Shown here: positions 36,470-48,150 of the stretch, in pieces
Position numbering within the stretch: the first letter of the stretch is position 1
Layout: every line of letters begins with the position of its first letter
Assembly (NCBI RefSeq): GCF_016406305.1
Contig: NZ_CP066369.1
Coordinates: forward strand, 2,870,501-2,934,500
Reading direction: 5' to 3'
DNA length: 64,000 bases
DNA from: Shewanella putrefaciens
GTDB lineage: Bacteria; Pseudomonadota; Gammaproteobacteria; Enterobacterales; Shewanellaceae
The notes under the pieces: model-generated
Database searches by the model: none
Told to the model about the DNA's origin: nothing
Seen by the model: only the letters and a program-made list of their open reading frames with translations
Program-made: the position numbers and the translations under genes

Positions 36470-37417
36470 TTAAGGCATCATAGCAGGTTGGTCTGCGCCT
36501 TCTTTCTCAATCTCAACTGGCATCATGTGTTCACGATTGATACCCAGTTTGATGGCCAGGAAGCTCGCCACATAGATAGAAGAATAAGTACCCACAAAAA
36601 TACCCATTAGCAATGCTGTTGCAAAGCCATGGATCATAGTGCCGCCCTTAAGGAACAAGGCAATCACCACCACTAAGGTTGTACCCGTTGTGATAATAGT
36701 ACGGCTCATGGTCTGAGTAATGGACACGTTAACCACTTCTTCAGGGTCGCTTTTGCGCATCTTGAGGAAGTTCTCACGGATACGGTCAAATACCACAATA
36801 GTATCGTTGAGTGAGTAACCTACCACAGTCAATAGACCCGCCAGTACGGTCAAGTCGAATTCCAGTTGGAATACCGAAAACACCCCTAAGGTCACAATCA
36901 CGTCGTGGGCCAGCGCCGCCACAGAACCAAAGGCTAAACGCCATTCGAAACGGAAGGACACGTAAATCATGATGCAGATAAGTGCGACCAATACCGCTAA
37001 ACCGCCCTGCTCTGCCAGCTCTTTACCCACTTGTGGGCCAACGAACTCAACGCGCTTCTGCTGTACTTGTGGGTCAACTTTCTGCGCGGCTTCCATTACG
37101 GATTTAACCTGCACATCACTCTTCACGCCTTCTTTAACCGATAGACGCACTAATACATCACGGCTCGAACCGAAGTTTTGCACTACGGCGCCATCTAACT
37201 CTGGCGTCGTCAGTTGCACACGCAGCACGTTCAAATCAACCGGCTGAGTGAACTCCATTTCGACCACAGTTCCACCAGTGAAATCCAGTCCCCAGTTAAT
37301 ACCATTGGTCACGAGCGAAACCAGCGAACCCAGCACTAACACGGCAGACATGATGCTGATAGGCAGCGCATGGCGGAGGAAGTTTACCGTATTTTTTAAA
37401 GATAAAATTTCAATCAT
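36470..37417 (-). CDS. secF: Protein translocase subunit SecF
   Basis: SecF, 315 residues, with six membrane helices and one periplasmic domain. Marks are GLDFTGGTVVEMEF after the first helix, and VVGYSLNDTIVVFDRIREN, the conserved motif in helix 4. Together with SecD it uses the proton gradient to help release proteins from SecYEG on the periplasmic side. It follows secD by 12 bases and is the last gene of yajC-secD-secF. Confidence 0.97.
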   Translation of the reverse strand: MIEILSLKNTVNFLRHALPISIMSAVLVLGSLVSLVTNGINWGLDFTGGTVVEMEFTQPVDLNVLRVQLTTPELDGAVVQNFGSSRDVLVRLSVKEGVKSDVQVKSVMEAAQKVDPQVQQKRVEFVGPQVGKELAEQGGLAVLVALICIMIYVSFRFEWRLAFGSVAALAHDVIVTLGVFSVFQLEFDLTVLAGLLTVVGYSLNDTIVVFDRIRENFLKMRKSDPEEVVNVSITQTMSRTIITTGTTLVVVIALFLKGGTMIHGFATALLMGIFVGTYSSIYVASFLAIKLGINREHMMPVEIEKEGADQPAMMP

Positions 37418-37429
37418 TATCGCTTCCCC

Positions 37430-39280
37430 TTAGATAGACAGCGTCTTCACGCGCTTACCACCCCAAATCGCGTTCACGATTGAGCGAGTACCCACGATGG
37501 CGGTAAACATTGAAGTCGCAATACCTATCATCAAGGTCACTGCGAAGCCTTTAACGGCCCCTGTCCCTACGGCAAACAAAATTAATGCCGTGAGGAAAGT
37601 GGTAATGTTCGCATCGGCGATGGTAGAGAATGCGTTACCATAACCTTCATGGATGGCCTGTTGTACGCTACGACCCGCACGTAACTCTTCACGGATACGC
37701 TCATAGATCAGCACGTTACCGTCAACCGCCATACCAACTGTCAACACCATACCGGCAATACCAGGCAGGGTTAATACGGCGCCAGGGATCATCGACATCA
37801 CACCCACCACCATGACTAAGTTCATGGTTAAGGCGATGTTGGCAATTAAGCCAAAACCACGGTAGTAAACCAACATAAAGAGTAAGACAACCGCCATACC
37901 CCAAATCATGGCCTGCACACCGTTTTCGATGTTTTCAGCACCTAAGCTTGGGCCTATGGTACGTTCTTCCACTATCGATACTGGGGCAATCAAGGCACCT
38001 GCACGCAGTAATAGCGCGAGGTTTTGTGCTTCACCATGGCTTAAGCCAGTGATCACAAAGTTGCGGCCTAAACGGGCTTGGATGGTCGCCACAGAAATCA
38101 CTTCTTGGATTTTCTGCATCTTCACGCTGCCATCGGCATTGCGCTCACCACTGTCTTTATATTCGATGAACAAAGTCGCCATAGGTTTGCCTATGTTGTC
38201 TTTGGTCACGTTAGAGAAAATGGTGCCACCTTTAGCATCGAGGTTGATGCTCACCTGAGGACGGCTGTACTGATCGAAGCTAGGTTGCGCGCCGGTGATA
38301 TGATCCCCGGTCAGCATCACTTCTTTCTTCAATATCACAGTGCCACCTTCGCGGCGCTGATACACTTCAGAACCCGCAGACAGACGACCTGACTGCGCAG
38401 CATTCGGATCGGCCTTGTCATCCACCATGTGGAATTCAATCGATGCGGTAGCCCCTAAGATTTCCTTAGCGCGTGCGGTATCCTGCACACCTGGCAGCTC
38501 AACGATAATGCGTTCTGCACCCTGACGTTGCACTACAGGTTCTGCCACGCCTAACTCGTTAACACGGTTACGGATAGTGGTAATGTTTTGTTGTAGCGCT
38601 TCTTCCTTAACCTGCTTGAGATAGGCTTCGCTCATCACAGCTTGCAGGGCAAAATCTTCACCCTTGCTCACATCACTGAACACCATATCGTTGCTGCGGG
38701 ATTTCAGGAAACGCTCGGCACTGGCTAGACTTTCAGCATCACGGAACTTGATTTCGATACCGTTAGCATTATTACGAATGCCGGCATAACGGATTTTTTC
38801 TTCCCGTAATTGCGCACGAAAATCGGCGATTTTCGCTTCTTCCATCTTGCGGATGGCTTCGCTCATATCCACTTCCATCAGGAAGTGCACACCGCCGCGA
38901 AGGTCGAGACCGAGTTTCATAGGGCTACCGCCCATGGACTCTAGCCACTGGGGCGTCGCAGGAGCTAAGTTAAGTGCCACGGTAAACTTGTCACCTAAAC
39001 TTTCGGCAATCACTTCTTTTGCCAGTAATTGTTGATCCGCATTTTGTACACGAACCAACAATTGACCTTTTTCAAGCTCAGAGCGCTTTACCGCAATGCC
39101 CTTACTGGCTAACAGCTCGTTCACTCTGGCTTGGGTAGATGCAGTGACTTCAGCACCTCGAGTCGCCACCACTTGCACCGCATGATCCTCACCAAACAGG
39201 TTCGGTACAGCATAGAAACAACCTATGGTGATAATAAGTATCACCATAATGTTTTTCCACATTGGGTATTTATTTAACAC
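37430..39280 (-). CDS. secD: Protein translocase subunit SecD
   Basis: SecD, 616 residues, the usual size. The first membrane helix (about 8-28) is followed by a large periplasmic domain including [15 protein letters not shown] and [15 protein letters not shown], then a six-helix membrane domain with [19 protein letters not shown]. The start is GTG at 39280 with AAGAGGG upstream. It sits 17 bases after yajC and 12 before secF. Confidence 0.97.
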   Translation of the reverse strand: MLNKYPMWKNIMVILIITIGCFYAVPNLFGEDHAVQVVATRGAEVTASTQARVNELLASKGIAVKRSELEKGQLLVRVQNADQQLLAKEVIAESLGDKFTVALNLAPATPQWLESMGGSPMKLGLDLRGGVHFLMEVDMSEAIRKMEEAKIADFRAQLREEKIRYAGIRNNANGIEIKFRDAESLASAERFLKSRSNDMVFSDVSKGEDFALQAVMSEAYLKQVKEEALQQNITTIRNRVNELGVAEPVVQRQGAERIIVELPGVQDTARAKEILGATASIEFHMVDDKADPNAAQSGRLSAGSEVYQRREGGTVILKKEVMLTGDHITGAQPSFDQYSRPQVSINLDAKGGTIFSNVTKDNIGKPMATLFIEYKDSGERNADGSVKMQKIQEVISVATIQARLGRNFVITGLSHGEAQNLALLLRAGALIAPVSIVEERTIGPSLGAENIENGVQAMIWGMAVVLLFMLVYYRGFGLIANIALTMNLVMVVGVMSMIPGAVLTLPGIAGMVLTVGMAVDGNVLIYERIREELRAGRSVQQAIHEGYGNAFSTIADANITTFLTALILFAVGTGAVKGFAVTLMIGIATSMFTAIVGTRSIVNAIWGGKRVKTLSI

Positions 39281-39297
39281 GCCTGAGCCCTCTTGGC

Positions 39298-39630
39298 TTA
39301 CAACGACTGGATAGAGCCCTTAGGCAATACAGCTGCAATGTAGTCTTTTTTGATCGTGATTTGGGTCGTGTCGTTTAAGCTCAGTAACACGTAATCACTT
39401 TCATCGCTGATTTTTGCAATCTTGCCTAAAATCCCGCCGCTGGTCAGCACTTCATCACCTTTACCTAATGATGACATTAGATTTTTGTGCTCTTTAACGC
39501 GTTTTGATTGCGGACGGAAAATCATGAAATAGAAAATCAAGCCGAAAATCGCCAGCATGAAAATCAGTTCCATAGTACCGCCACCCTGTGGTGCACCGGC
39601 TGCGCTTGCATATGCATTTGAAATAAACAT
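39298..39630 (-). CDS. yajC: Sec translocon accessory protein YajC
   Basis: A 110-residue single-pass membrane protein. The helix (about 19-39, [20 protein letters not shown]) is followed by the conserved [18 protein letters not shown] and [13 protein letters not shown] segments. It associates with SecDF. It is downstream of tgt by 26 bases, in the common order queA-tgt-yajC-secD-secF. Confidence 0.96.
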   Translation of the reverse strand: MFISNAYASAAGAPQGGGTMELIFMLAIFGLIFYFMIFRPQSKRVKEHKNLMSSLGKGDEVLTSGGILGKIAKISDESDYVLLSLNDTTQITIKKDYIAAVLPKGSIQSL

Positions 39631-39656
39631 AGTTTTCTCTTCTTATTAGCAAAAAA

Positions 39657-40784
<1,128 letters not shown>

Positions 40785-40942
40785 TCACCTCGCCAGATAA
40801 ACAGTCTGACTACATTTTTAATGACTAATGCCATTTTGATTAACAATAGAGATGGGGACAGCCTTAAAAGGTTCAACCTTTAAGGGTAAAAAAATGCCGC
40901 ACCAACGCAATTTGGGCGGCCATTTTAAAACAAAATCTTGCT

Positions 40943-41980
40943 CTAGTGGGCTTTTTTCGTCACAAACATGGCATCGCCATAGCTAAAGAAGCGATATTTT
41001 TCAGTGATGGCATGGCGATAAGCCGCCATCACATGGTCAAAACCGGCAAAGGCACTGACTAGCATGATCAGCGTCGACTCAGGTAGATGAAAGTTTGTCA
41101 CCATGGCATCGACGACTTGGAATTGATAACCGGGGTAGATAAAGATATCGGTATCGCCACTAAAGGCTTTAAGCTCACCGTGGCTTGCGCGCGCCGCACT
41201 CTCTAAGGAGCGCACCGACGTCGTGCCAACGGCAACCACACGTTTACCCGCTGCTTTGGTTTTAGCAATTAACTCCACCACATCCTGCGGCACATTAGCC
41301 CACTCGGAATGCATTTTGTGCTCAAGAATAGTATCGACGCGCACGGGTTGAAAAGTACCCGCGCCCACATGCAAGGTCACAAATGCAATATTTACGCCCT
41401 TCGCCTTTAACGCCTCGAGCATGGCATCGTCAAAGTGTAATCCCGCCGTAGGCGCTGCAACTGCACCTGGGTTTTGGTTATATACAGTTTGATAACGCTC
41501 TTTATCGGCATCCTCATCGGGTCTGTCGATATATGGTGGCAGCGGCATATGCCCTACCGCTTCGAGCACCTCTAAAATGGTTAACTCGGATAACAACTCA
41601 AGTTCAAACAAGGTATCGTGACGGGCGAGCATCTTCATTTGATAGCCGCCGTCGAGCAGAATTAACGAATCCACTTTAGGAGATTTAGAGCTGCGGACAT
41701 GGGCGAGGATGCGCTTATCATCGAGCATACGCTCAACTAAAATCTCTAATTTGCCGCCGCTGGCCTTTTGGCCGAACAGGCGCGCGGGGATCACTCGGGT
41801 ATTGTTGAACACCATTAAATCGCCGGGATTTATCATTCCCAGCAGATCGGTAAACTGTTTATCAGCGAGCGCACCAGAGTTACCATCTAAGGTTAACAGA
41901 CGTGACGCATTACGCTGCGCCATAGGATAACGAGCGATCAGCTCATCGGGAAGATCGAAGGAAAAGTCTGCAACACGCAT
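40943..41980 (-). CDS. queA: S-adenosylmethionine:tRNA ribosyltransferase-isomerase QueA
   Basis: QueA, 345 residues, transfers the ribosyl part of AdoMet to 7-aminomethyl-deazaguanine in tRNA to give epoxyqueuosine. The N-terminal [22 protein letters not shown], the central [14 protein letters not shown] and the C-terminal [17 protein letters not shown] are family hallmarks. The gap to tgt is 161 bases, wider than the rest of the cluster, so a promoter of its own for tgt is possible. Confidence 0.97.
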   Translation of the reverse strand: MRVADFSFDLPDELIARYPMAQRNASRLLTLDGNSGALADKQFTDLLGMINPGDLMVFNNTRVIPARLFGQKASGGKLEILVERMLDDKRILAHVRSSKSPKVDSLILLDGGYQMKMLARHDTLFELELLSELTILEVLEAVGHMPLPPYIDRPDEDADKERYQTVYNQNPGAVAAPTAGLHFDDAMLEALKAKGVNIAFVTLHVGAGTFQPVRVDTILEHKMHSEWANVPQDVVELIAKTKAAGKRVVAVGTTSVRSLESAARASHGELKAFSGDTDIFIYPGYQFQVVDAMVTNFHLPESTLIMLVSAFAGFDHVMAAYRHAITEKYRFFSYGDAMFVTKKAH

Positions 41981-42044
41981 GGATTGGCCTCTACATAGCT
42001 TAGAACGGCGGCTAGTCTATGGTTAGAGGCCAAGAATATCAAGA

Positions 42045-42254
42045 TTACTTGTTATCCAGATGCACTTCTTGCCCTGAATCCTGCTCATCTAAGTCCGCCA
42101 ATTCTAATGCATCGTCGTTGTCGAACTTAGTTCGATGACGAGCAAAATTATCCAGACTAAAACGGTGTTGTTCATAGGGAATATCGACAAGCACTTTCTT
42201 GCGCTTGGAACGCTCGTCTTTACCGAGCATTTTGATGAACCAGTTCCACATCAT
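42045..42254 (-). CDS. Small hypothetical protein
   Basis: A 69-residue product from the ATG at 42254, which has AGGA six bases upstream; an open frame extends to 42320 but the extra part has no ribosome binding site. It starts MMWNWFIKMLGKDERSKRKK and has an acidic C-terminal half (ALELADLDEQDSGQE). I recognise no domain. The basic N-terminal and acidic C-terminal parts suggest a small soluble protein. It is close to queA but on its own ribosome binding site. Confidence 0.5.
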   Translation of the reverse strand: MMWNWFIKMLGKDERSKRKKVLVDIPYEQHRFSLDNFARHRTKFDNDDALELADLDEQDSGQEVHLDNK

Positions 42255-42453
42255 CCATGATCCTAAAAGGTTGTTGGTTTGATACCAGATTAACAAGCCA
42301 CGCAATTCCAGTGTCCACATTGGAATGCTAAGCTATCTGGCTAAATAATTTGCTCGCTAAATATAAAAAAGCACAGCATTTTTGCCTATTGCGCTTTCCT
42401 AAGCGCGCCCGCACATGATACCGTGGGTAGACGCGATTAACCAAGCACAAAAA

Positions 42454-43068
42454 ATGAACTTTCTTACACACTTACATCTCGCCGATATTAGCAAAACCCA
42501 TCTCGCCGCAAATCTCGCGGGCAACTATATTACTGCACCGATTGCCGACGCACCCGCACCATTGCGTCAGGGCTTATGGCTAAGTCAGGAAATAAATAGA
42601 CTTTGCGCCAGTCATGAACTCACCCAAGAATTACTTGAGTTATTTCCTGCGCAGTTAAAAATCATAGCAGCGGATCTAATGTTTGTAAGCTTCGATCATT
42701 ATTTAGCCTACTACTGGGAAGAATACCACCCCGAGACGCTACAGAATTTTAGTTTAAAAGCTTACAACGAGCTGGATATTTTTGCATCACAGGGCAGCGA
42801 TGCCTACCATCCACAGCCACTCCTAAGCCTAATTGCCGACATGCGCCGCGAGGACTGGTTAAACAACTATGCTACGCCTAAAGGCATACAACAGGCATTA
42901 GCACAAAGGGCAAAGAATCACCCACAAAGCGCTCTATTTAACGGAGCAGATAAGATTTTAGCCAAGATGCAGATAGAAACCGAAACCGCATTTCGCACTT
43001 TTTATCCGCAATTGATGGCCTATACCCGTATTTGGAGCCGTAAAACCCCCAGCGAGTATTTACCTTAG
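42454..43068 (+). CDS. acpH: Acyl carrier protein phosphodiesterase (AcpH family, DUF479)
   Basis: A 204-residue protein starting MNFLTHLHLA, the family's N terminus, so the ATG at 42454 is chosen over 42415. Other family marks are GNYI, QGLWLSQEINRLCASHE, the metal-binding-like DLMFVSFDHYLAYYW and the late FRTFYPQLMAY. AcpH removes the phosphopantetheine arm from acyl carrier protein. It is a single gene. Confidence 0.87.
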   Translation: MNFLTHLHLADISKTHLAANLAGNYITAPIADAPAPLRQGLWLSQEINRLCASHELTQELLELFPAQLKIIAADLMFVSFDHYLAYYWEEYHPETLQNFSLKAYNELDIFASQGSDAYHPQPLLSLIADMRREDWLNNYATPKGIQQALAQRAKNHPQSALFNGADKILAKMQIETETAFRTFYPQLMAYTRIWSRKTPSEYLP

Positions 43069-43214
43069 ATATATCACTTTCCGTTACTCAAGGATGATAA
43101 TGGCGAGCAACGTCTCCTCGAGGCGCTATTGCCCTCAAACAGCAAACCCGCTGCAGATTATGCTGTGTGCCTAGCTAAATTTTGCTAGTATTAGCGCGCT
43201 AAGATGAGGATAAG

Positions 43215-43886
43215 ATGCAGATATTTGATTACCAGCCCCCGGCAGTTCCCTGGCTAGACATCCGCTATAAAGATAGAGACTTGATTATCATCAATAAACC
43301 CTCAGGTTTATTGTCTAATCCGGGGATAGCGGCCCACACCTTCGATTGTGCGCTAACCCGCTTACAACGCCTTTATCCTGAAACGATTCTAGTACATAGG
43401 CTCGACTGTGCGACCTCGGGTATTATGGTGTTCGCCCGCAATAAAAAAGCCGAATCCCATTTAAAGACTCAGTTCCAAGACCGGCAGAGTAAGAAAGTCT
43501 ATATTGCCGAAGTAATGGGACATGTGCCGCAGCAACAGGGAGTGATTGATCTGCCCATTGCGCCGGACAGCGCACATCCGCCCTATCAGAAAGTACTGCA
43601 GGCGGGAGAAACGGGCGGCAAAAGCGCCCTCACTTATTACCGAGTATTAGAGCACCGAGAAAACAGCACCTTAGTCGAGCTTTCGCCGCAAACAGGCCGC
43701 ACCCATCAGTTACGTGTGCATATGCTTGCCCTTGGGCATCCTATTTTAGGGGATGAGTTTTACGGTAACGCGGAGGTCATCGGCGCTAGGCCACGGTTAT
43801 GCCTACACGCCCAAGATTTATGTTTTAGCCATCCCTACTCTGGCAAGGCCATGTGCTTTTACAGCAAGCACCCTTTTAGCGAATAA
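43215..43886 (+). CDS. rluA: RluA family RNA pseudouridine synthase
   Basis: A 223-residue pseudouridine synthase without an S4 domain. The catalytic motif HRLDCATSG has the nucleophile D64, and LSPQTGRTHQLRVHM is the second family motif. The short single-domain form fits RluA, which modifies 23S rRNA U746 and tRNA U32; a near relative such as RluC/TruC is less likely on length. Start ATG at 43215 after AGGATAAG. Confidence 0.9.
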   Translation: MQIFDYQPPAVPWLDIRYKDRDLIIINKPSGLLSNPGIAAHTFDCALTRLQRLYPETILVHRLDCATSGIMVFARNKKAESHLKTQFQDRQSKKVYIAEVMGHVPQQQGVIDLPIAPDSAHPPYQKVLQAGETGGKSALTYYRVLEHRENSTLVELSPQTGRTHQLRVHMLALGHPILGDEFYGNAEVIGARPRLCLHAQDLCFSHPYSGKAMCFYSKHPFSE

Positions 43887-43900
43887 GCCATTGACCAAAC

Positions 43901-43930
43901 CTAAGGGGCCTAATTAATGCGGCCCCTTAG
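43901..43930. terminator. hairpin between convergent genes
   Basis: Perfect 10-bp stem CTAAGGGGCC/GGCCCCTTAG with a 10-base loop, between the rluA stop and the stop of the next minus-strand gene. There is no long T run, so termination strength is uncertain. Confidence 0.55.
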
Positions 43931-43942
43931 CAAGCAGCGACT

Positions 43943-44254
43943 TTAAGCAACGCGCTGATTAAAATCGATATCAGCCATTAATTTATCGACTTGGAAGTAA
44001 CAGCCCTGTTCATTACAAAATTGTAGCTGCAACGAAGGTGTCACCAGAAAGTATTCGCCAAAGAAATTGCCGCCCACATCTTCGACTTTGCGACCTTCGG
44101 GCAGATCAGTCATATGGACTTCATCTAAACTATGGCAACCATCGCTAAACCAGGTTTCTAAGAAATATTTTTCGTCTTCTTTATATAAAGTGATCTTATC
44201 CCCTAATAGAGGACGCTCATCTAACCAACGACCTATAATTTCACGATTTTGCAT
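43943..44254 (-). CDS. Hypothetical protein
   Basis: About 103 residues from the ATG at 44254, which has GGGAGA five bases upstream; the frame stays open to 44377 but without a better start. The sequence MQNREIIGRWLDERPLLGDK, KYFLETWFSDG and NFFGEYFLVTP looks like a small beta-rich soluble domain. I do not recognise a named family and give no function. Confidence 0.65.
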   Translation of the reverse strand: MQNREIIGRWLDERPLLGDKITLYKEDEKYFLETWFSDGCHSLDEVHMTDLPEGRKVEDVGGNFFGEYFLVTPSLQLQFCNEQGCYFQVDKLMADIDFNQRVA

Positions 44255-44724
44255 ATCTGTCTCCCGCCAATGAAGGCGACGGCGTTTTTCAATCCCAGAC
44301 ATCCTGATATCCTTATGCAATACCCAATCACCTAAAGTGAATGTCAGTTGTGGTAGTACATTAAGCATAGAACCCATTTAACGCTTTACTCCCCTGAGCA
44401 GCAAATTCCCTCCAATTAACCCCAAATGTAATTTTTTAGTTAATTAAAATTTGCTAAATATTTAAAATATAAAAGATAAATACCCTTGACTAATTAATCG
44501 GCAGTGTAGCTCAATCGAAAAATAAAAACGCGATCTTTATCACTATTTACTTATCGCTAAAGTAAAGGCAGCTAAAAGACTTATCCGCTCCAATGAATGA
44601 GTTTGTTACATCTTTTATTGCCAATTTTAATAGGGTTTCTGATATAACCCATAAGTGAATGACCGTACAAATAAGACCAAGTGATATTTCAATATCCCTA
44701 CAAAACAAAAAAAGCAGGAAGCCT
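44255..44724. other. intergenic region upstream of the GH109-like gene
   Basis: A+T-rich sequence without a supportable gene. It contains the outward regions of two divergent genes. I do not find a convincing promoter by eye. Confidence 0.4.
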
Positions 44725-46104
44725 ATGCATAACATTCACCGTCGTCATTTCCTTAAAGCCGCGGGTGCCGTCACCGCTGGGCTCGTCACCGCCAATATTG
44801 CCCTCAATGCCAACGCCAGTAGCGCCGCCCCTAAACCTCAAGCGGGTAAATCCGTTATCGGCCTCATAGCACCCAAGATGGAGGTGGTTCGAGTTGGCTT
44901 TATCGGGGTCGGCGAGCGGGGCTTTAGCCATGTCGAGCAGTTTTGCCATTTAGAAGGCGTTGAACTCAAAGCGATTTGCGATACTCACCAAGCGGTTATT
45001 GATAGAGCCGTAGATCATATCGTTAAACAAAATCGCCCCAAACCCGCTGTTTATACGGGTAATGACCTGAGCTATCGCGAGCTGTTAAGCCGTGATGATA
45101 TTGATATTGTGATTATTTCTACTCCCTGGGAATGGCATGCGCCTATGGCGATAGAAACCATGGAGAGCGGTAAACACGCCTTTGTCGAAGTGCCGTTAGC
45201 ACTCACGGTTGAGGAATGCTGGCAAATTGTCGATACCGCCGAACGCACCCAGAAAAACTGCATGATGATGGAGAACGTCAACTACGGCCGTGAAGAACTT
45301 ATGGTGCTCAACATGGTGCGCCAAGGCGTGTTTGGTGAGTTGCTCCACGGTGAAGCCGCCTATATCCACGAGCTGCGCTGGCAGATGAAGGAAATCGACC
45401 ATAAAACTGGCTCATGGCGGACCTACTGGCATACTAAACGCAACGGTAATTTGTATCCCACCCACGGTTTAGGGCCTGTGTCCCAGTATATGAATATCAA
45501 CCGCGGCGACAGATTTGATTATTTAACCTCGATGAGTTCCCCCGCCCTTGGCCGTGCGCTCTATGCTAAACGTGAATTTCCCGCCGATCACGAGCGCAAT
45601 CAGCTCAAATACATTAATGGGGATATCAATACCAGCCTGATAAAAACAGTTAAAGGTCGGACCATCATGGTGCAACATGACACTACGACCCCAAGACCTT
45701 ACAGTCGCCACAATTTGATCCAAGGCACCAATGGCGTGTTTGCAGGTTTCCCGAATCGAATTGCCGTCGAACATGGCGGTTTTGGTAAGAGTTACCACGA
45801 GTGGGATATGGACATGCAAAAGTGGTACGACAAATATGACCATCCACAGTGGCAACGCATAGGTAAAGAGGCTGAAATCAACGGCGGTCACGGCGGCATG
45901 GACTTTGTGATGCTATGGCGGATGATTTATTGCCTGCGCAACGGCGAAGCTTTAGATCAGGATGTGTACGATGGCGCGTCTTGGTCCGTGGTGAATATCC
46001 TAAGCGAGCAATCGCTGAATAACCGCAGTAACTCAGTCAATTTCCCTGACTTTACCCGCGGCGCTTGGCAACATGCCGCTCCTTTAGGCATAGTCGGCGC
46101 ATAG
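44725..46104 (+). CDS. Gfo/Idh/MocA family protein, GH109-type (alpha-N-acetylgalactosaminidase-like)
   Basis: A 459-residue NAD-dependent protein. A twin-arginine signal ([10 protein letters not shown], residues 5-14) predicts folded export to the periplasm. The Rossmann motif GFIGVGERG is at 58-66, and the family continues with the [12 protein letters not shown] substrate region. I recall Shewanella proteins of this type classified as GH109 alpha-N-acetylgalactosaminidases, which use NAD transiently in hydrolysis. The ATG at 44725 with AGGA upstream gives the correct Tat signal; the open frame begins earlier at 44659. Its natural substrate here is not known. Confidence 0.85.
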   Translation: MHNIHRRHFLKAAGAVTAGLVTANIALNANASSAAPKPQAGKSVIGLIAPKMEVVRVGFIGVGERGFSHVEQFCHLEGVELKAICDTHQAVIDRAVDHIVKQNRPKPAVYTGNDLSYRELLSRDDIDIVIISTPWEWHAPMAIETMESGKHAFVEVPLALTVEECWQIVDTAERTQKNCMMMENVNYGREELMVLNMVRQGVFGELLHGEAAYIHELRWQMKEIDHKTGSWRTYWHTKRNGNLYPTHGLGPVSQYMNINRGDRFDYLTSMSSPALGRALYAKREFPADHERNQLKYINGDINTSLIKTVKGRTIMVQHDTTTPRPYSRHNLIQGTNGVFAGFPNRIAVEHGGFGKSYHEWDMDMQKWYDKYDHPQWQRIGKEAEINGGHGGMDFVMLWRMIYCLRNGEALDQDVYDGASWSVVNILSEQSLNNRSNSVNFPDFTRGAWQHAAPLGIVGA

Positions 46105-46138
46105 TTGGCATTCAGTCCTGAGATCATAAATGCCATAA

Positions 46139-46162
46139 AGGGATAAGTAGCTACTTATCCCT
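46139..46162. terminator. perfect palindrome between convergent genes
   Basis: The bases AGGGATAAGTAG and CTACTTATCCCT form an uninterrupted 24-bp palindrome. It overlaps the stop codon of the CIA30-type gene. It lacks a T run, so it may be a transcript-end hairpin or a protein-binding site. Confidence 0.4.
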
Positions 46163-46685
46163 AATAACAGCCTATCGATTTAATTTTTAAATCAAAATCA
46201 CCGCTTTGCTGTGCCCCGATAACTAACCCTAAACTCGATAGTCTCGTCAAATCGATTGCCACACGGGCAATGGGTTTGCCTCGGCATTGGGGTAGAAAGT
46301 CACTGAAGGGAATTTCAATACGCTGCCAGTGCAACGCACTTGTGCCATTAACCCCAAAAGCTTGGTGGCTCGGTGCTGGCATAGGAGCCTGATAAACCGT
46401 GCTCTGCGGAGTATCCACATCCTTTAAATTCACTTTGTAATGTTTAGCCCGGCCACCATCGAGTTCAAGGTAAATCCCAGTGAACGCGCTCACATCCACA
46501 GCGTTAAACTCAGCGCGCACCGAAGCAAACCCTCCGCCATTCGCCAAGGACACATGGCCACTAAAAACACCATAACCTAAGGGGGAAATGGTGAGCTTAC
46601 TGCGGGATAAACCGCCCATTACAGTGTCGTTTACACCATACCAAGGCTTTGCCGCATCTAACGCTTTAAAATCAAAAAGGATCAT
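46161..46685 (-). CDS. CIA30 (complex I intermediate-associated protein 30) domain protein
   Basis: A 174-residue beta-sandwich protein. Marks are WYGVNDTVMGGLSRSKL, YGVFSGHVSLANGGGFASVRAEF and DGRAKHY-like GGRAKHYKVNLKD, which are the CIA30/NDUFAF1 domain. The start ATG at 46685 has GGAG upstream. In bacteria the domain is found alone and its partner is not known; linking it to complex I assembly would be by name only. A terminator of sstT lies immediately upstream. Confidence 0.82.
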   Translation of the reverse strand: MILFDFKALDAAKPWYGVNDTVMGGLSRSKLTISPLGYGVFSGHVSLANGGGFASVRAEFNAVDVSAFTGIYLELDGGRAKHYKVNLKDVDTPQSTVYQAPMPAPSHQAFGVNGTSALHWQRIEIPFSDFLPQCRGKPIARVAIDLTRLSSLGLVIGAQQSGDFDLKIKSIGCY

Positions 46686-46697
46686 AATTACTCCCAT

Positions 46698-46725
46698 AAA
46701 AAAGCAGCCACCTAAGTGACTGCTT
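46698..46725 (-). terminator. terminator of sstT
   Basis: On the minus strand AAGCAGTCAC pairs with GTGGCTGCTT around TTAG, followed by a T run. Confidence 0.75.
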
Positions 46726-46762
46726 CTATGATGCTTTCTGCTTACACTAACAACAGCACACT

Positions 46763-47989
46763 TTATCCAAGTTTAGCTTTGTTTTCAGCAGCTTCACAAG
46801 CGGCAGCCGTAAAAATCACATCGGTAGAGCTGTTCAATGCCGTTTCGGCGGCATCTTGGACAACACCAATAATAAAGCCCACCGCGACCACTTGCATGGC
46901 GACATCGTTAGAAATGCCAAACAAGCTACAGGCCAGAGGAATTAGCAATAACGACCCACCCGCAACGCCGGACGCACCACAGGCTGAAATGGCGGCAACC
47001 ACGCTTAATAGTAATGCCGTCAGCAAATCGACTTGAATACCTAAGGTATGAGCTGCCGCTAGGGTCAATACGGTAATAGTGATCGCAGCACCACCCATAT
47101 TGATGGTGGCACCTAAGGGGATCGAGACTGAGTAGGTGTCTTCATGCAGATTTAACTTCTCACACAGCGCCATATTGACCGGGATATTGGCAGCGCTCGA
47201 ACGGGTAAAAAAGGCCGTGACACCACTTTCTCGCAGACAACGTAGCACCAATGGATAGGGATTACGTTTGATTTTCACGTACACTATCAGCGGGTTAACT
47301 ATGAGCGCAATAATCGCCATGGCTCCCAATAATACCGCCAGTAACTGCGCATAACCCGCAATGGCAGCAAAACCGGTTTCGGCAAATGTCGCCGCAACTA
47401 AACCAAAAATACCGATAGGCGCTAAACGGATGATAAAGCGCACCATTTGTGAAATACCATGGCTCATATCGGCAAATACTTGCTTGGTCGAATCATTCGC
47501 ATGGTGCAGTGCCAGACCTAAACCCACGCCCCAGGCCAAAATACCAATATAGTTGCCCGTCATTAACGCATTCACTGGATTATCCACCAGCTTAAAAAGC
47601 AAGGTATTGATCACCTCACCAATTCCCTGTGGTGGACTGGTGCCTTCAACTCCAGCCACTAACACTAGATTGGTGGGGAAAATACTACTGAGAATAACGG
47701 CGGTGAGTGCGGCGGCAAAAGTCCCCAACAAATAGAGCACGACGATGGGACGCATATTGGTTTGCGTATTTTTCTTTTGATTGGCAATGGAGGATGCCAC
47801 TAGGATGAACACGAGAATAGGGGCTATCGCCTTTAACGCACCCACAAATAAACTGCCTAAAAATGCAACTTGCTTAGCCCAGTCCTGTGAAAAGCTGGCT
47901 AAGATAATACCTGCCACTATCCCCACGAGAATTTGCAACACTAAACTGCCATTAGCCAACTTAGCTAGAAATGATGATTCTTGTTTCAT
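46763..47989 (-). CDS. sstT: Serine/threonine:sodium symporter SstT
   Basis: A 408-residue member of the dicarboxylate/amino acid:cation symporter family. The protein starts [20 protein letters not shown], has family motifs [34 protein letters not shown] and the re-entrant serine-rich loop, and its length equals E. coli SstT (414). It imports serine and threonine with sodium. It is a single gene with its own terminator. Confidence 0.94.
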   Translation of the reverse strand: MKQESSFLAKLANGSLVLQILVGIVAGIILASFSQDWAKQVAFLGSLFVGALKAIAPILVFILVASSIANQKKNTQTNMRPIVVLYLLGTFAAALTAVILSSIFPTNLVLVAGVEGTSPPQGIGEVINTLLFKLVDNPVNALMTGNYIGILAWGVGLGLALHHANDSTKQVFADMSHGISQMVRFIIRLAPIGIFGLVAATFAETGFAAIAGYAQLLAVLLGAMAIIALIVNPLIVYVKIKRNPYPLVLRCLRESGVTAFFTRSSAANIPVNMALCEKLNLHEDTYSVSIPLGATINMGGAAITITVLTLAAAHTLGIQVDLLTALLLSVVAAISACGASGVAGGSLLLIPLACSLFGISNDVAMQVVAVGFIIGVVQDAAETALNSSTDVIFTAAACEAAENKAKLG

Positions 47990-48150
47990 TACTTAACCTA
48001 TCGTTATTATATTTCGGTCGAGTGTTCCCAACCCACGCCTTCGGATCTGAGGCCAATAAGGTTTTTATAGGATGTGGTGGAACTTGTCTAGTTTTGCAGG
48101 AAAATAAGCAAACTTTATCCCCTCATCCAACAAAAAACAGACAAAATAAT

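Noticed and set aside
40868-40895. Hairpin CCTTAAAAGGTT/AACCTTTAAGG between queA and tgt as a terminator or preQ1 riboswitch
   Set aside because: It has a bulge, no T run on the transcribed (minus) strand downstream of the stem, and I cannot see a preQ1 aptamer; the genes are queuosine enzymes, not queuosine precursor importers.
47361-47996. Three plus-strand frames antisense to sstT
   Set aside because: Shadows of the transporter's codons; no independent support.
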